Assembly: GCA_028698305.1 (NCBI GenBank) | Contig: JAQVDN010000002.1 | Span: 1 to 64,000, forward strand | Direction of reading: 5' to 3' | DNA from: Candidatus Altimarinota bacterium | GTDB lineage: Bacteria; Patescibacteriota; Gracilibacteria; BD1-5; UBA6164 | Length of the DNA stretch: 64,000 bases | In this document: positions 24,013-36,290 of the stretch, piece by piece | How the letters are laid out: each line of letters opens with the position of its first letter | Numbering within the stretch: the first letter of the stretch is position 1 | Program-made: the position numbers and the translations under genes | The notes under the pieces: model-generated | What the model saw: the letters and a program-made list of their open reading frames with translations, nothing else | Told to the model about the DNA's origin: nothing | Database searches by the model: none

Positions 24013-24053
24013 TAAATAACTTTTCCCAAACAGTAGGGAAGAGTTATTTTTTT
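24013..24053 (+). terminator. Rho-independent terminator after SulP gene
   Basis: AATAACTTTTCCC and GGGAAGAGTTATT pair (one mismatch) around an 8-nt loop, followed by a T run. Confidence 0.85.
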
Positions 24054-24087
24054 AAAATTAAAATATATTAAAACATAAATTCAATAA

Positions 24088-24116
24088 TTGACAAGTATTT
24101 ATAAATATGTCATAAT
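24088..24116 (+). promoter_or_regulatory. Strong sigma-70-type promoter of the M23 gene
   Basis: Consensus TTGACA, 17-nt spacer, CATAAT. It gives a leader of about 140 nt before the ATG at 24266, the longest clear leader in this part of the window. Confidence 0.7.
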
Positions 24117-24265
24117 ATTTTTGTGAAAGTAATTTAAGTATACAAATTACAAAATGTCAATACTTATATATAAGATTAAATAATAGTCTGCAAAATTAAT
24201 TATTTAAAACACTATATATAAAGCTTGGATTTAGTAAATTAAATTATTTCAAAAATAAAACTATT

Positions 24266-26665
24266 ATGAAAACAAATAAAATAAAAAAATACACTACCGT
24301 ATTATTATTGGGTATGTTTTTAGTAAATACTATGAATCCGTTATCTGCATTAGCGATTTCATGAGATACTGATATAATATATCCTTTAAAACAAATTTCT
24401 AAACTTGATTGTAGATTTACAGATTTTGGAGAATTAAACTCTGACTGTAAGGAAGATCTACCAATATTGAAAACTAGTGATTATCAAAAATATGCAACTG
24501 AAAATGGTTGATATAACAAATATACAAGGCTATATACAGTTTTATGGTGATCAAGCTACAAATATGGTTGGGATGTATGAAATGGATGACATATGTGAGT
24601 TGATATAGCAACTGCAAAATGAACTCCAGTTTATGCTATTGCAGAATGAACAGTTATGATAGCAAGTGAATTATCAATGCTTTGAAACAATGTTACAATT
24701 AAACATAAAATTAATTGAAAAGAAGTTGTTTCTAGTTATTCTCATATGTCAAAAATTGATATAAAAAAATGAGATACTGTAAAAGCTTGAACAAAGATTT
24801 GAGAAGTAGGTTCAACTTGAAATTCAACTTGAAATCATCTACATTTTCAAATAGATATAGATACAAAATCATCTCCAGCTTATTATAGTTATGAATCATG
24901 TCCATATAGCTATTATAAGATAAGTGAAGAATGAGTTTGTTTCAGTGAATTAGAAAGACTTACAGTTGATCCACTAGCATTTTTAGAAACAAAATGAGCT
25001 ATATTAGACAATATAACTACAACTACAAAAGTAAATGTAAATAAAAATACATCTACAACAACTAATACAAATAATCAATCATATACTATTTTTGATAGAA
25101 CAGTTTATATTTGATATTCTAGTGATGATATAAAACAAGTACAAAATATATATAGGTTACTTGGTTATTATAATGGTCCTATAAGTTGAGATTATAATGA
25201 TATACTTGAATCAATAATAGATTATCAAGTTGCAACTAATGTAATAGAAAATAGAAATTCAACTTGAGCAGGACGGTTTGGTCCAGCTACAAGAGCACAA
25301 ACGAAGAAAGATTATGAAAAATACTTAGCAGCTTGAACTACAAATAATTCAAGTGATACTATAACTGAGGTTACAAATGTGGCTTCAACTACTCAAAAAA
25401 TAAGTAAAGAAAAACTTATGACGAGAGAAGAAATAGAAGCAAAAGAAGTAGAAGAATTTATCAAATGATATAATATAGATTTAAAATTTCAAAATGCATC
25501 TTCAAATGTAGCATTATGAAAAACTGAAGTTTTAAAATTGACAATTACAGATAAGAGAAATAAACCTTTTATTTGAAATATGCCTGGATGAATGACATTT
25601 ATATTAAATACTGAAACTGCAAGTGTTTTCCCTACAAAATTATTTAATTTTACAGATTGAAAAAGAGATATTCAAATAACTTGATTAAAAGAATGAATAA
25701 CTAAATTGTATATAAAAGTTTGAACAGTTACTGTAAAAACATTTGAAATAAATGTATTTAACTCAAATAAAACAATCTATCCTACAGCAAGTACAATAAT
25801 ATCTCCAAATAGTATAACAATGTGAGATAGTCAAAGTGCAATATGAGTATTTAAAGATTCAAATAATACAAATTTAATAAATGTACCTTTTGGTTCAACA
25901 TTTAAACTTGTTGCAAGTGAATGAAATAAAGTATGTATAAAAACTTGAACTCTAAAAAATATTAGTCAAGTATATAAGAGAAGATGTGATGAAAGTGAAT
26001 TTAAAAGTGAAATTACTTTTACATACAATGATACAATTTCATGACTACTTATATACGATTATAAAGCTATAAATAAAGATGCTAAATTTGAAATAATTAA
26101 CACTTATAATAATCAAGTATTAGCAGCAAAAAATCTAAAAGTTACTGAACCTAAATGATTAGCAAATACATATGAATATAAAAATGATGTATTAACAATG
26201 ATTGAAAAAGGTGTAGCAACCTGAATAAATAAATGATATTTTCTTGAAAATAGAGATTTAACAGAATATGACTCTTATGTTTGGGTAAAAAATTCTCTTG
26301 TTTCATTGAATAACCAAACTACAGATACAAAAGTAAAAACAAAAATAGAAAATAATATAAAAGATATAAATATTCAATTAAATAAAGCTTCTAAATATAC
26401 TTCTATAAATAGATGACAATTTTTAGCAATGACATATAAATATCTTGTTATAAACCAAGAAAACAATAATACAACCAAAAAATACAGAGATCTAACAGAA
26501 ACAGAAAATAAATTGGCAACCTATGTTTTATGAAATAAAACATTTAAAGATCAATTTGGAGAAACATATTTTCAACCAACAAAAAATATCACTAGATGAG
26601 AGGCTACATTTATGTTAGCAAATATATTCAATAGTTATAATAATAAATTCCTAACTTTAAAATAA
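24266..26665 (+). CDS. Secreted M23 peptidase with peptidoglycan-binding and SLH-like domains
   Basis: 799 residues. Signal peptide 1-32 (basic start, VLLLGMFLVNTM core, ending ALA). The M23 metallopeptidase has HMGVDIATAKGTPVYAIAEG near 108 (zinc His and Asp) and GNHLHFQID near 190 (second His-x-His). Around 275-345 a PG_binding_1-like repeat: DIKQVQNIYRLLGYYNGPISG ending FGPATRAQ. Then Ig/beta-rich regions and a C-terminal SLH-like part (INRGQFLAMTYKYLV, NITRGEATFMLANIF). It likely cuts peptide cross-links at the cell surface during growth or division, or attacks other cells. Single-gene unit with its own strong promoter. Confidence 0.88.
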
Positions 26666-26666
26666 T

Positions 26667-26783
26667 ATGAATGCAACACAATTAGAACATTTAAGAGAAG
26701 GATTAAGAGATCCTGAATCAGTAATAACTCCAGAAATGGAAGAAGAATTTAATGAAAAAGTATTGCTAATTTTATGATACTAA
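26667..26783 (+). CDS. Small acidic ORF behind the M23 gene
   Basis: 38 residues (begins MNATQLEHLREGLRDP, ends LILGY), one TGA glycine. It starts 1 nt after the M23 stop, so translation could be coupled. No known family. Its regular composition and tight spacing favour a real gene, but it is too short to be certain. Confidence 0.45.
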
Positions 26784-26804
26784 TATTTACTAATAAATAA
26801 TAAT

Positions 26805-27119
26805 ATGAGAACAAGTATAGAAACAAAAATAAAAGATGCTTCACAATTTGAAGCTAGAAATCTAAACTCAGATAAAATAAATTGAGTAAGAAATTGAGTT
26901 ACAATTGATTTAATCCACATAATGGATGAAGAATTTAATGATAAAAAACAAGCATTAATAGAATTGGAAATAGCAAGATTATTATGATTATGATGAAAAC
27001 AAAAAAGGAAATTAATGGAAAATTACTGAGAAAAATTTTTCACACTAGATTCAGCAATGACTCAAGCAGAACAATATTGGGAAAGTGCAAATGATTCTAG
27101 ATATGAAATAGCTGCATAA
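26805..27119 (+). CDS. Hypothetical protein, helical
   Basis: 104 residues, not recognised. Charged helices with LIELEIARLLGLGGKQKRKL in the middle and EQYWESANDSRYEIAA at the end; no signal peptide or membrane span. It follows the small ORF by 21 nt and precedes a hairpin and a terminator, so it closes the M23 transcription unit. Confidence 0.6.
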
Positions 27120-27126
27120 TTAATAT

Positions 27127-27167
27127 TTATCTATAAATATTAATTGCAGACCAATATTTATAGATAA
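27127..27167. repeat. Perfect 15-bp inverted repeat
   Basis: TTATCTATAAATATT and its exact complement around an 11-nt loop (AATTGCAGACC), 8 nt after a stop codon. No T tract follows; a true terminator lies 28 nt further on. It may be a protein-binding site or mRNA 3' structure. Confidence 0.5.
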
Positions 27168-27194
27168 TCATGATACTTTTTATTTGAAATAATT

Positions 27195-27228
27195 AAAGCT
27201 ATTACAAAAGTAATAGCTTTTTTATTTT
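27195..27228 (+). terminator. Rho-independent terminator
   Basis: AAAGCTATTAC, loop AAAA, GTAATAGCTTT, then T-rich tail. Confidence 0.85.
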
Positions 27229-27298
27229 GCCTTTTCTTGATTATTTTTCAAAAAAAGATATATTTAAATTAGAAAATATAATTATAAAATAATAGAAA

Positions 27299-29500
27299 GT
27301 GGCTAGAAAACCTAATATGCTAAATTATGAAACAAAAAGATATATATTTATAGTTTTGTTTCTATTTGTTTGAATAGTATCTTTTTTATCAGAAAAAGAC
27401 TCTACATTGTGATATTATTTATCACTTTGATTATACAACCTATTTGGAGATTATTACAAATGGATTTTTTCTCCTGTTTTAGTTTTGTTTTCACTTTTGA
27501 TGATAAAAGATAAAAGTGTAAGTGTGAACTTAACAAGGATTATATGACTTTTTATGTTCTTTGTTTCTACAAGTACAATAATATGATTTTTTATAAAAAA
27601 CTATTATGCAACTTTTAATCTATATCCACTTCTAGAAAGTTTACTTTGAAGTATATCAACTCTACTTGCATTTTTTATAATTTTTCTTACTTCACTTGTA
27701 ATACTTTTTAGATTTTCTCCAGTAAATTTTGCTAGAAAAGCTTTTGATATACCTGAAAAACTAAAAGAAATAAAAGATACTTTTGTGTGAGATTGATTTA
27801 GTCCAAAAGAAAATAAAAAAGTTTCTAAATCAAAAAATGATGAAAGACTTGAAAAGAAAAAACAAGAGCTTGAAGAAATGATGGAAAAACTAAAAGAAGA
27901 AAAAGAAGCTTTAGCAAAAGCAAAACAACCTAAACAACTACATATAGAAGATGCCCCTATAAATCCTAAAAAAGTTGTTATAGAGAAAAAAGACAATTCT
28001 ATCATTTGAAATCTATTTAAAAAAGAAGAAGAAAAATCAGAAGAAAAAGAAGCAAAGATAATAAGAAACAGTGATTTCAAAAATTGGGTATTCCCTGAGT
28101 TATCACTTCTAGATAGTAAAAGAAATGTTGTTGCTGTTGATAAAAATGAGATAAGGAAAAAAGAAATCGAAATAGAAGAAAAACTTCTTCAATTTAAGAT
28201 AGAAGTAACTATGGAATGATATCAAGTATGACCAACGGTTATACAGTATAGATTGAAACCTAAACAATGAGTTAAATTACAAAAGATAGAAAATCTAAAA
28301 AAAGATCTAGCTCTCGCTTTACAAGCAAAATCTATCAGAATACAGGCTCCAATTCCAGGACTTGGTGTTGTATGAATAGAAGTTCCAAATCCAAAAAGAG
28401 AAGCAGTATACCTAAAAGAAGTATTATCTAGTAGCGAATTTAATAATAAAAAATTGGAGTTACCAATAGCTGTCTGAAAAGATGTAAGTTGAAATATAGT
28501 AGTTTGAGATCTAGTTAGAATGCCACATTTACTTGTAGCATGACAAACAGCTAGTTGAAAATCTGTATGAATGAATTGATTTATAATCTCTATGTTGTAC
28601 AAGTTTTCTCCAAGTGAATTAAAGATGATAATGATAGACCCAAAAAGAGTTGAATTATCTGTATATAACTGAATTCCTCATCTACTGACTCCAGTTATCA
28701 CAAATCCAGATAAAGCTTTAAATGCTCTAAAGTGGTGTGTTGCTGAAATGCTTAGAAGATATGATCTGGCTACAAAAGTACATGCTAGAAATCTAGTTGA
28801 ATACAATGCAAAAGTAAGTAAAGAAGAAAAATTACCATATATAGTGATAGTTGTTGACGAACTTGCCGATCTTATGATGAGTGGTAACAAAAAGGAAGTT
28901 GAGGCAAGTATTGCTCGTATAGCTCAAATGGCTAGAGCTGTTTGAATGCATCTAATTGTTGCAACTCAAAGACCTTCTGTTGATGTAATTACTTGATTAA
29001 TCAAAGCAAATATACCTAGTCGTATAGCATTTACTGTAGCTAGTCAAATAGATAGTAGAACTGTAATTGATAAAGCTTGAGCTGAAGATTTACTTGGTAG
29101 ATGAGATATGTTATATAGCCCTACTTGATCAATTGATGCAGAAAGAGTACAATGAGTACTTGTTGAAACTCACGAAGTTGAAGCAGTAGTAAATAAATTG
29201 AAACTGACTATAGATCCAGATATGATATGAAATCTACAAATAGCAGAAATAACAGAATGAAAATCAAAACTTGAATGAAGTATAATGGAAAATTATAAAT
29301 GAGATCAAGATGAAGATCCAGAAATAATAGAAAAGGCTATACAAATAGTAAAAGAAAGTAAAAAATGATCTACTTCTCTTATACAAAGAAAACTATGACT
29401 TTGATATGCTCGTGCTGCAAAAGTATTAGATATACTTGAAGAATTGTGAGTAGTTTGACCAAGTAATGGTAGTAAACCAAGAGATGTTTATGTTGATTAA
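27299..29500 (+). CDS. ftsK: DNA translocase FtsK
   Basis: 733 residues from GTG at 27299, which gives an FtsK-like start MARKPNML; an ATG six codons later is the alternative. Four membrane spans in the first 145 residues, then a Glu/Lys-rich linker. The motor has the beta-type fold with MPHLLVAGQTASGKSVGMN (Walker A), [23 protein letters not shown] (Walker B), [12 protein letters not shown] and SRIAF. The C-terminal gamma domain has [18 protein letters not shown], the DNA-reading winged helix. FtsK pumps the chromosome terminus through the septum for dimer resolution. Terminator behind. Confidence 0.96.
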
Positions 29501-29530
29501 AAAACTAGAAGATAAAACTTCTAGTTTTTT
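29499..29530 (+). terminator. Rho-independent terminator after ftsK
   Basis: AAAAACTAGAAG, loop, CTTCTAGTTTTTT. Confidence 0.85.
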
Positions 29531-29708
29531 AATTTTTTTGAAAAAAAACAATTTAATGCTTTTTTAATGTGGTATAAGTATAATAGTATGTCCTATTTTT
29601 ATTTTTGGCTTAAAATAGAGAAGAAAGTATAAAAATAATTTGCAAAATATAAAAAATACTTAATATTAATTTGTTAATCTTGTTTTTATATTTTAAAAAA
29701 ATTTAAAT

Positions 29709-32700
29709 ATGGGAAATATAAATAATATAAATTTATTGACCAAAATCTCCTTAAAAATAGTTATATTTTTGATGTGATTTTGGTCTTTTTTATTTACTAC
29801 TAGTGCATATAATGATGCTTGTTGAGAACAATTACAATCAGCATTTAATACAAACTTAGCAAAAGAAGTTCATGTAGAAAAAACATTTTCTCTAAGCTGA
29901 CTTAATAGTGACAATATAAATACAATATTAACATGATATAATTGATTAGAATATATTTGAATATCATGAAATAATATATTTTTTATACATGATAATAAAT
30001 TAAAAAAAGCAGTTTATCAAAATGGTATTATACAAGATTGAAATCTATTTGATTTTAATGATACTATTAATTCTAAAAATGATATATTAACTATACAAAA
30101 TAATTTTATATATTATAAAAATACCCAAGATAATGATAGTATATATAAATTAAATATATATTGTAATGATACTACTTTAAAATGAGCCAAGATATCAAAT
30201 CCTATACCTAATATTTTAATGAACTATACATATGTTTTTAATGATAATTCAGCTATATATTACAAAGATATATTTTGAAAACTGTATAAAATTAAAAATT
30301 GGTATTATTGAAATGATATAGAACAAAATAACTTAGTAGATACTGGTATATTTATTGATAGTTTTTTATTTTATGATACTAATGAGTATTATTTTTATTA
30401 TACTTTTAATTGAAAAACATATAAATTATATGCATGATATTATAATATAACAACACCTATAAAAACACATGATTTAGCAATAAATACTTATATTTTTCAT
30501 GATAACTCTAATATATATTATTATGATGATATAAATGATATAACTAAGTACACTAGAAAAGATGGAAGTTCTGTTATAGATGATATATTCTTTCATTGAA
30601 AAATAGAAAAATATATAACAAAATATAATAATTTAAATTATTTTACTTATGATTTTTACAATGATTGATTTCCTGAAGTTTATAGAATGTTTAACTCTAA
30701 TTCATTTGAGCAACTAACTGATTTAAGTTGAGTTATACCTTTATTTGTAGATAATAATTTACTTATATATGGTTTAAAACAATATAATGAAGTTTGATTA
30801 ATAGATGAATTATATTCTCTAAAATTAGATTGAAAAGTTAATTATCCACCTAGTTCATCAAGTTCTTCTTGATGATGAACCATAACTAACCCAGTATGAG
30901 AAACTTCTCAAACAAATACAAACCAAACAATAAATTCAGATCTAATTAATCAAAAAATTTTAGATCACTATAAAACAAAGGCTATTAGAGAAAAAGAAGC
31001 AATAAAATCTTCTCATGAGTGAGATCCTGTTATGTTATACTCTTGAGAATTTATTTATGAAAATACTTTATTAAATTATCCTTGAGTTTGATTACCATTC
31101 TCTTTTGATATAACTTACAAAAACCAAAGTCGTTATTCTTGACCTATATGAAATAATTTTGATTTTTCATATAATCAATATCTTACAGAAGAAGAAAATG
31201 GAGATGTTAAATATTATGATTGAAAACTTTGAGTTGTATTATTTGAATATGATGAAGAAAATGAAGAATTTAAGTATAATACAAGCACAAAATCACAATT
31301 ATTTTTTGATGGTGAGTTTTATAGAATAGTTAAAAATAACACTTTAACTTATTATTTCAATCTAGATTTAAAACTTGATTGAATTGAAGATAATTTTTTC
31401 AATTTTATATTTATAGAACATGATGATACAGAAAAAATTGAAAAAATAATTGATACTCTTTGAAATGAATATTTATTTAGTTATAGATCAGATACTAGAC
31501 TGGAAAAAATAATAGATTTTAATCAAAATGAAGTTATTTTTGATTATTATAATACTGATGATGAATTAGGTTGACTTTATGATTTAAAATCTATAACAAT
31601 TAAAAACTGAAATGAAGAAAAAACTACTAGTTTTGAATATACAAAATGAGATGATTTTGATAGTTCTCACAATATAACAAAACTAATAGATTTTGCTTGA
31701 AATGTGTATGTAGAAAATACATATGATTATTTTGATAGAGTAAATGTTCAAAAATTTGGTGAATGAGATATAACATACAATTACACACTTAGTGATGATG
31801 AAAGCTATATATTAAAAAATGAAGTTATAACTAGAGTATGAGATAAGTTTATATACACATACAATCCTTGATGACAAATATTATCAAAAGAGATATTTAA
31901 AAAATCATGAGAAAGTTATGAATATACTTATGAATATGACTCAAACAACAATTTAATAAAAGAAACAAATCCACTATGAAATGGTTTTGCATATAGTTAT
32001 GACTCAAACAATAATCTAATAGAAAGAAGACAAAAAGCAGATACAAGTTTAGAAAATAGTACAAATGATATAGTTGTATCTTTTGAATATGATGATGTTT
32101 TTAATAAGAAAACAAAAGAAATACTTCCAAATGGAACTATTATAAACTACACTTTAGATGATTTTGGAAATGTATTACAAAAAGAAACTATTGCTTGAAA
32201 TATAAAAATAAATGAGTTTTTTGAATATAATGAATTATGACAATTAGTTTCAAAAACAGATTGAAATTGAAACATAGTTAATTTTGAATATACAAACTGA
32301 AATCTAAGTAAGATAATAAAAAACTGAACTAATGAAAATATAGAAACAAATTTTGAATATGATTCAAAATGAAATATCACAAAGATAACTGATGGAGAAT
32401 GAAACATAACTAATCTAAGTTATGATAATTTTAATTTACTTGTTTCTCAAACGACTCCAAGCTGAATAGAAACAAATTTTGAATACAATTCTCTAAACAA
32501 AAAAACAAAAGAAACTATTATCTTAAATGATACAACAGATAAAATAACTAGTTTTGAATACGATATACTAGATAATCCTACAAAAGTAACTACAAATATA
32601 GATTGAGAGAAAAATAAAACTATAGTTACAAAATATGATAATGATAATAGGATAATAGAAGCTCAAAATTGATCTAATGCAAAAAATACATTTCTATATG

Positions 32701-35700
32701 ATGAAAATGGGAATATAACAAAAAAATCTACTATTTTAAATAACAATACAGAGATAATTACAAGTTATGTATATGATTTAAACGATAGATTAATTAAACA
32801 AATTAATCCAAATGGTAGTGAAATAAATTTTGAGTATGACTTGTTTGATAGACTAATCAAAGCTACAAATAGTGACAATAGTTATATTACAAACACATAT
32901 GACAATATGTGAAATCTACTTGAAACAAGAAGTTATGATTCAAGTGATAATCTAGTTTCAAAAACAAGTTTTGAATATGACAAACTAAGCAGAAAAACAA
33001 AACAAATAAATTATTTACTTGAAGAAAATAAGCAAATAATTACAAGATTTGTTTATGATAATAATAGCAATATATTATCACAAACTAATGCACTAAACCA
33101 AACTACAAGTTTTGTATATGATAGTTTTAATAGACTAATAAAAACTACTGATAATTTATGAAATATAGTAGAATACAAATACAACAAAAATGATAAAATT
33201 ACAGAAGAAATTCTTACTTGAACAAATGGGAAAATACTAAAAAAAGAATATTATTATGATAGTGATGGTAGACTTGAAACATTTCATGACGATAACTGAA
33301 AAATAAATAGTTACAGCTATAATAAATTATGACAATTAATTAGTTATAATGACTGAAATAGTATTACAAGTTATACTTATGATTTACTTTGAAATAAATT
33401 AAGTGAATCAGTCCCTCACCCTAACCCTCTCCCAGAGGGCGAGGGAATAGCTACAACAAACTATGAGTACGATGAAAACTCAAATATGATTAAACTCATA
33501 GATGCAAACTGAAACGAAACAAACTATGAATATGATGAATTAAACAGACTCATTAAACAAACATATGCAGACAATTCATACATAAGTTATACATATGATA
33601 TAAATTCAAATGTAAGTAAGAAAATTGACTGAAATTGAACAATTATAAACTACATTTATGATTCTCAAAATAGATTAATAGAAAAAAATATAATTAATTG
33701 AGAAAATGTAATATGAATAACAAAAGAAAATTTTGAATATGATTCACTATGAAGACTAACAAAAACAACAAATAACGAATGAAGTGAAACTTTGTTTAGT
33801 TATGATAGTCTAAATAGATTAATAAGTGAAACACAAAGCCCTCACCCTAACCCTCTCCCAGAGGGCGAGGGAATAAAAACCATAAACTACACATACGACT
33901 CTCTATGAAACAAAACAAGTATAAGTATAGATTGAAAAACTACATCATATAAGTATGATTCAAACTCTAGACTAGAAACAATTTCAAGAGAAAACCAAGA
34001 AATAGTTAGATATAATTATGATAGTCTAAACTTATTAAGCCAAACATACTGAAACTGACAAATAACAACATATTGATATGATGAAAATTACAATAGATTA
34101 ACAAATCTAAATACTCTAAATAAAAACTTTACTTATGAATATACATCAAATAATCTAATACAATCAAATGGATATGAAAATTATACATATGATGAAAAAA
34201 ATCAGTTAATACAAGTACAATTTAATACTAGATTTGTAAACAAAGATTTCATAGATTATAGTTATGATGCTATGTGAAATAGATTAAATGAAATGTATTG
34301 AAGAATAAATAAAAAATGAAATATAAACTATTTCAAAGATTTTGAATATACAACAAATAATCTAAATCAATATACAAACAAATCCTTCTCTGTGCAAGAC
34401 TCCGAAGGACAAGCAACAAATGAAGAAGATTCCTTCTTCGCTGAAAGCTACGAAGGACTCGTGGAAGATATTGAATCTTTGAATACGACAGAATCAGAAC
34501 CACTTGTAGAACTTAACTGAAAACTAATCTACGACAAGAATTGAAATATGATTTGAAATATGCTGAATAACAAGAGACAATATATTTACTCTTATGATTA
34601 CAAAAATAGATTAGTAAAAGTAGAAAAAACAATCTACAAAAAAGTAGAGTGAAGTGAAACAAATGAAATAGAGGAAATAACAAAGATAATACAATATAGA
34701 TATGATAATCTAGACCGTAGAATACAAAAGATATATAATAACGGAAGCTATACAAACTACTACTATTCAAACAAAGATATAATCCTAGAAAAAAACTACA
34801 CAAAACCAAATACAAATGGACTATCTAAACTAAAAACAAGTAAATACTATACAAATTGAAATCAAATAGATGATATTCTCGCTATGGAAAAAGTAGATTA
34901 TAAAACTAGAAAAGTACAAGAAGAATACATAAACAAAAAATGACAAACAAAAACAAGAAATATAACAGAAAACTACACAGAAACAAATACTTATTATTAC
35001 CATAAAAATCATCTAAACTCAATAGTTGCAATTACAGACAATCTAGGTAATATACTTGAAGAGTATGAATATGATGTATTTTGAAAACCATATAGTAAAG
35101 ATTTACTTACTTGAAAAGTAACAAACTTAAAACAATCAAGTATTTGAAATACTAGATTATTCACAGGAAGAGAATATGAAAGATGATTACAACTATACTA
35201 CAACAGAGCTAGATACTACAATCCAGAACTAGGTAGATTTATATCTAGAGATCCGATTGATATATCTGATGATGTGAATTTGTATAGTTATGTGGGGAAT
35301 AGTGTCGTGAGTTATAGTGATGTTTTGGGATTTGCTAAACAATTTTGAATTAATTTTGTTAGGGAGTATGATAAGTTTTTAAAACTAGAAGATGAATATA
35401 ATATAATTAATAATAAATTTAATCGTGCATTAATAAATCCTTTAGATTATAAAACATCTGAATTACTAAGACCATTAAGAAATCAAGCTTATTTTGAATT
35501 AATAGCACAAGAAGAAATTACTAAAGAATTACATTATAGTAGGAATAAGTATAATGTTGATGCTTGAGATAATATTAGTTTAGTTAATGGTAATAAATGG
35601 TGAGAGTTACCATTATATTTATCATGGTATCATCAACAAACAGCTAGTATTATTCAACCAAATAGAAAGTTTATTTCAAATGATTGACATTATGAAACTA

Positions 35701-35876
35701 TATATGAATATAATTGAAGTATAGAAAATGATATTAGAGATATATGAACTTATAATATATTTGATCCAGTAATTGATGCTGATAATCATATTAAATATGA
35801 TATTGATCCATACTATAAATGGTGAAATTGATCAGCTGATGATACAAATTGGATTAATAGACATACTTGATTTTAA
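29709..35876 (+). CDS. Rhs/YD-repeat polymorphic toxin-like protein
   Basis: 2,055 residues. Hydrophobic N-terminus (export signal or anchor, 1-37), a Tyr/Asn-rich region with WD-like repeats to 370, a Ser/Gly linker, then DPVMLYSGEFIYE near 437, the usual opening of an Rhs shell. Dozens of YD repeats follow (forms like NFEYDSKGNITKITD) to about 1,820. The Rhs core hallmark is RARYYNPELGRFISRDPI near 1,830. The last ~190 residues, after YSYVGN, form a unique tip (AKQFGINFVREYDKF to the end WINRHTGF) of unknown type, presumably the toxin. Two copies of a GC-rich palindromic repeat are translated in frame. The export route is not visible. Confidence 0.88.
33413..33445 (+). repeat. 33-bp GC-rich palindromic element, copy A (in rhs frame)
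   Basis: Starts CCCTCACCCTAACCC and ends GAGGGCGAGGG; it contains the perfect inner palindrome CCCTCTCCCAGAGGG. Within the AT-rich gene it is translated as PHPNPLPEGEG between two YD repeats. Identical to copy B. Confidence 0.9.
33839..33871 (+). repeat. 33-bp GC-rich palindromic element, copy B (in rhs frame)
   Basis: All 33 bases are the same as copy A, 426 bp further on, in the same reading frame, again giving PHPNPLPEGEG between YD repeats. Confidence 0.9.
34380..34470 (+). other. GC-richer in-frame insert in rhs with palindromic parts
   Basis: A block encoding an acidic, non-YD stretch (SFSVQDSEGQATNEEDSFF and on). It includes CTTCGCTGAAAGCTACGAAG, a near-palindrome, and two more TCC-GAAGGA type arms. 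Composition and codon use differ from the flanking YD repeats, so it is probably another inserted repeat element. Confidence 0.45.
34515..35300 (+). repeat. Direct repeat, Rhs tip copy 1
   Basis: 786 bp encoding the last YD repeats and Rhs core (from NGKLIYDKNG to LYSYVGN). It aligns without gaps to 36291-37076, with scattered substitutions. Homology stops exactly where the variable toxin tip begins. Confidence 0.93.
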
Positions 35877-35892
35877 TTATTTACAAAAAAAT

Positions 35893-36249
35893 ATGAATAA
35901 AAAAATAAAAGATTATATAATAATAAATTCATTATTTATTATTATACCTATATTTATTACAATATATATTATTTATAATGATATTTGATTGCATTTTAAT
36001 AAATTTTGAACTCTTTTTACATATTCTTCAATTTATTGATCAGTGACTTGATTTTTTTTAAGAGCTTTTTTATGATATGACTATTATATTAAATTAATTA
36101 TATATATATCTTTAATCAATTTATTTATTACATATATATATATATCTTTAATTGAGAGTAGAAAAAAAATATTTATTATAAGTATTATTTTATTAATTTT
36201 ATCAAATATTTTTTGATTATTATCATTTTGAATTCAAAGATGGGCATAA
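35893..36249 (+). CDS. Small membrane protein, candidate immunity protein for Rhs tip
   Basis: 118 residues with four predicted membrane spans (KDYIIINSLFIIIPIFITIYI; LIIYISLINLFITYIYISL; IFIISIILLILSNIFG). No family recognised. It lies 16 nt behind the Rhs toxin tip and before a terminator, the standard place for the cognate immunity gene. A membrane immunity protein would fit a toxin acting on the membrane or entering through it; this is inference from position only. Confidence 0.6.
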
Positions 36250-36255
36250 ATATTA

Positions 36256-36290
36256 AATATAAAACCTAGATTCCTCTAGGTTTTATATTT
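36256..36290 (+). terminator. Rho-independent terminator ending the rhs-immunity unit
   Basis: Perfect 15-bp stem AATATAAAACCTAGA, loop TTCC, and complement. The displaced Rhs tip begins 1-2 nt after it, leaving no room for a promoter. Confidence 0.88.

Noticed and set aside
27604-28890. Several minus-strand frames opposite ftsK, including a Ser/Phe-rich one
   Set aside because: They are complements of Lys/Glu-rich FtsK linker and motor codons; no independent signal.
29709-35300. YD repeats as a tandem DNA repeat or CRISPR-like array
   Set aside because: The periodicity is at the protein level with diverged codons; there are no identical repeats with unique spacers. No CRISPR array was found anywhere in the window.
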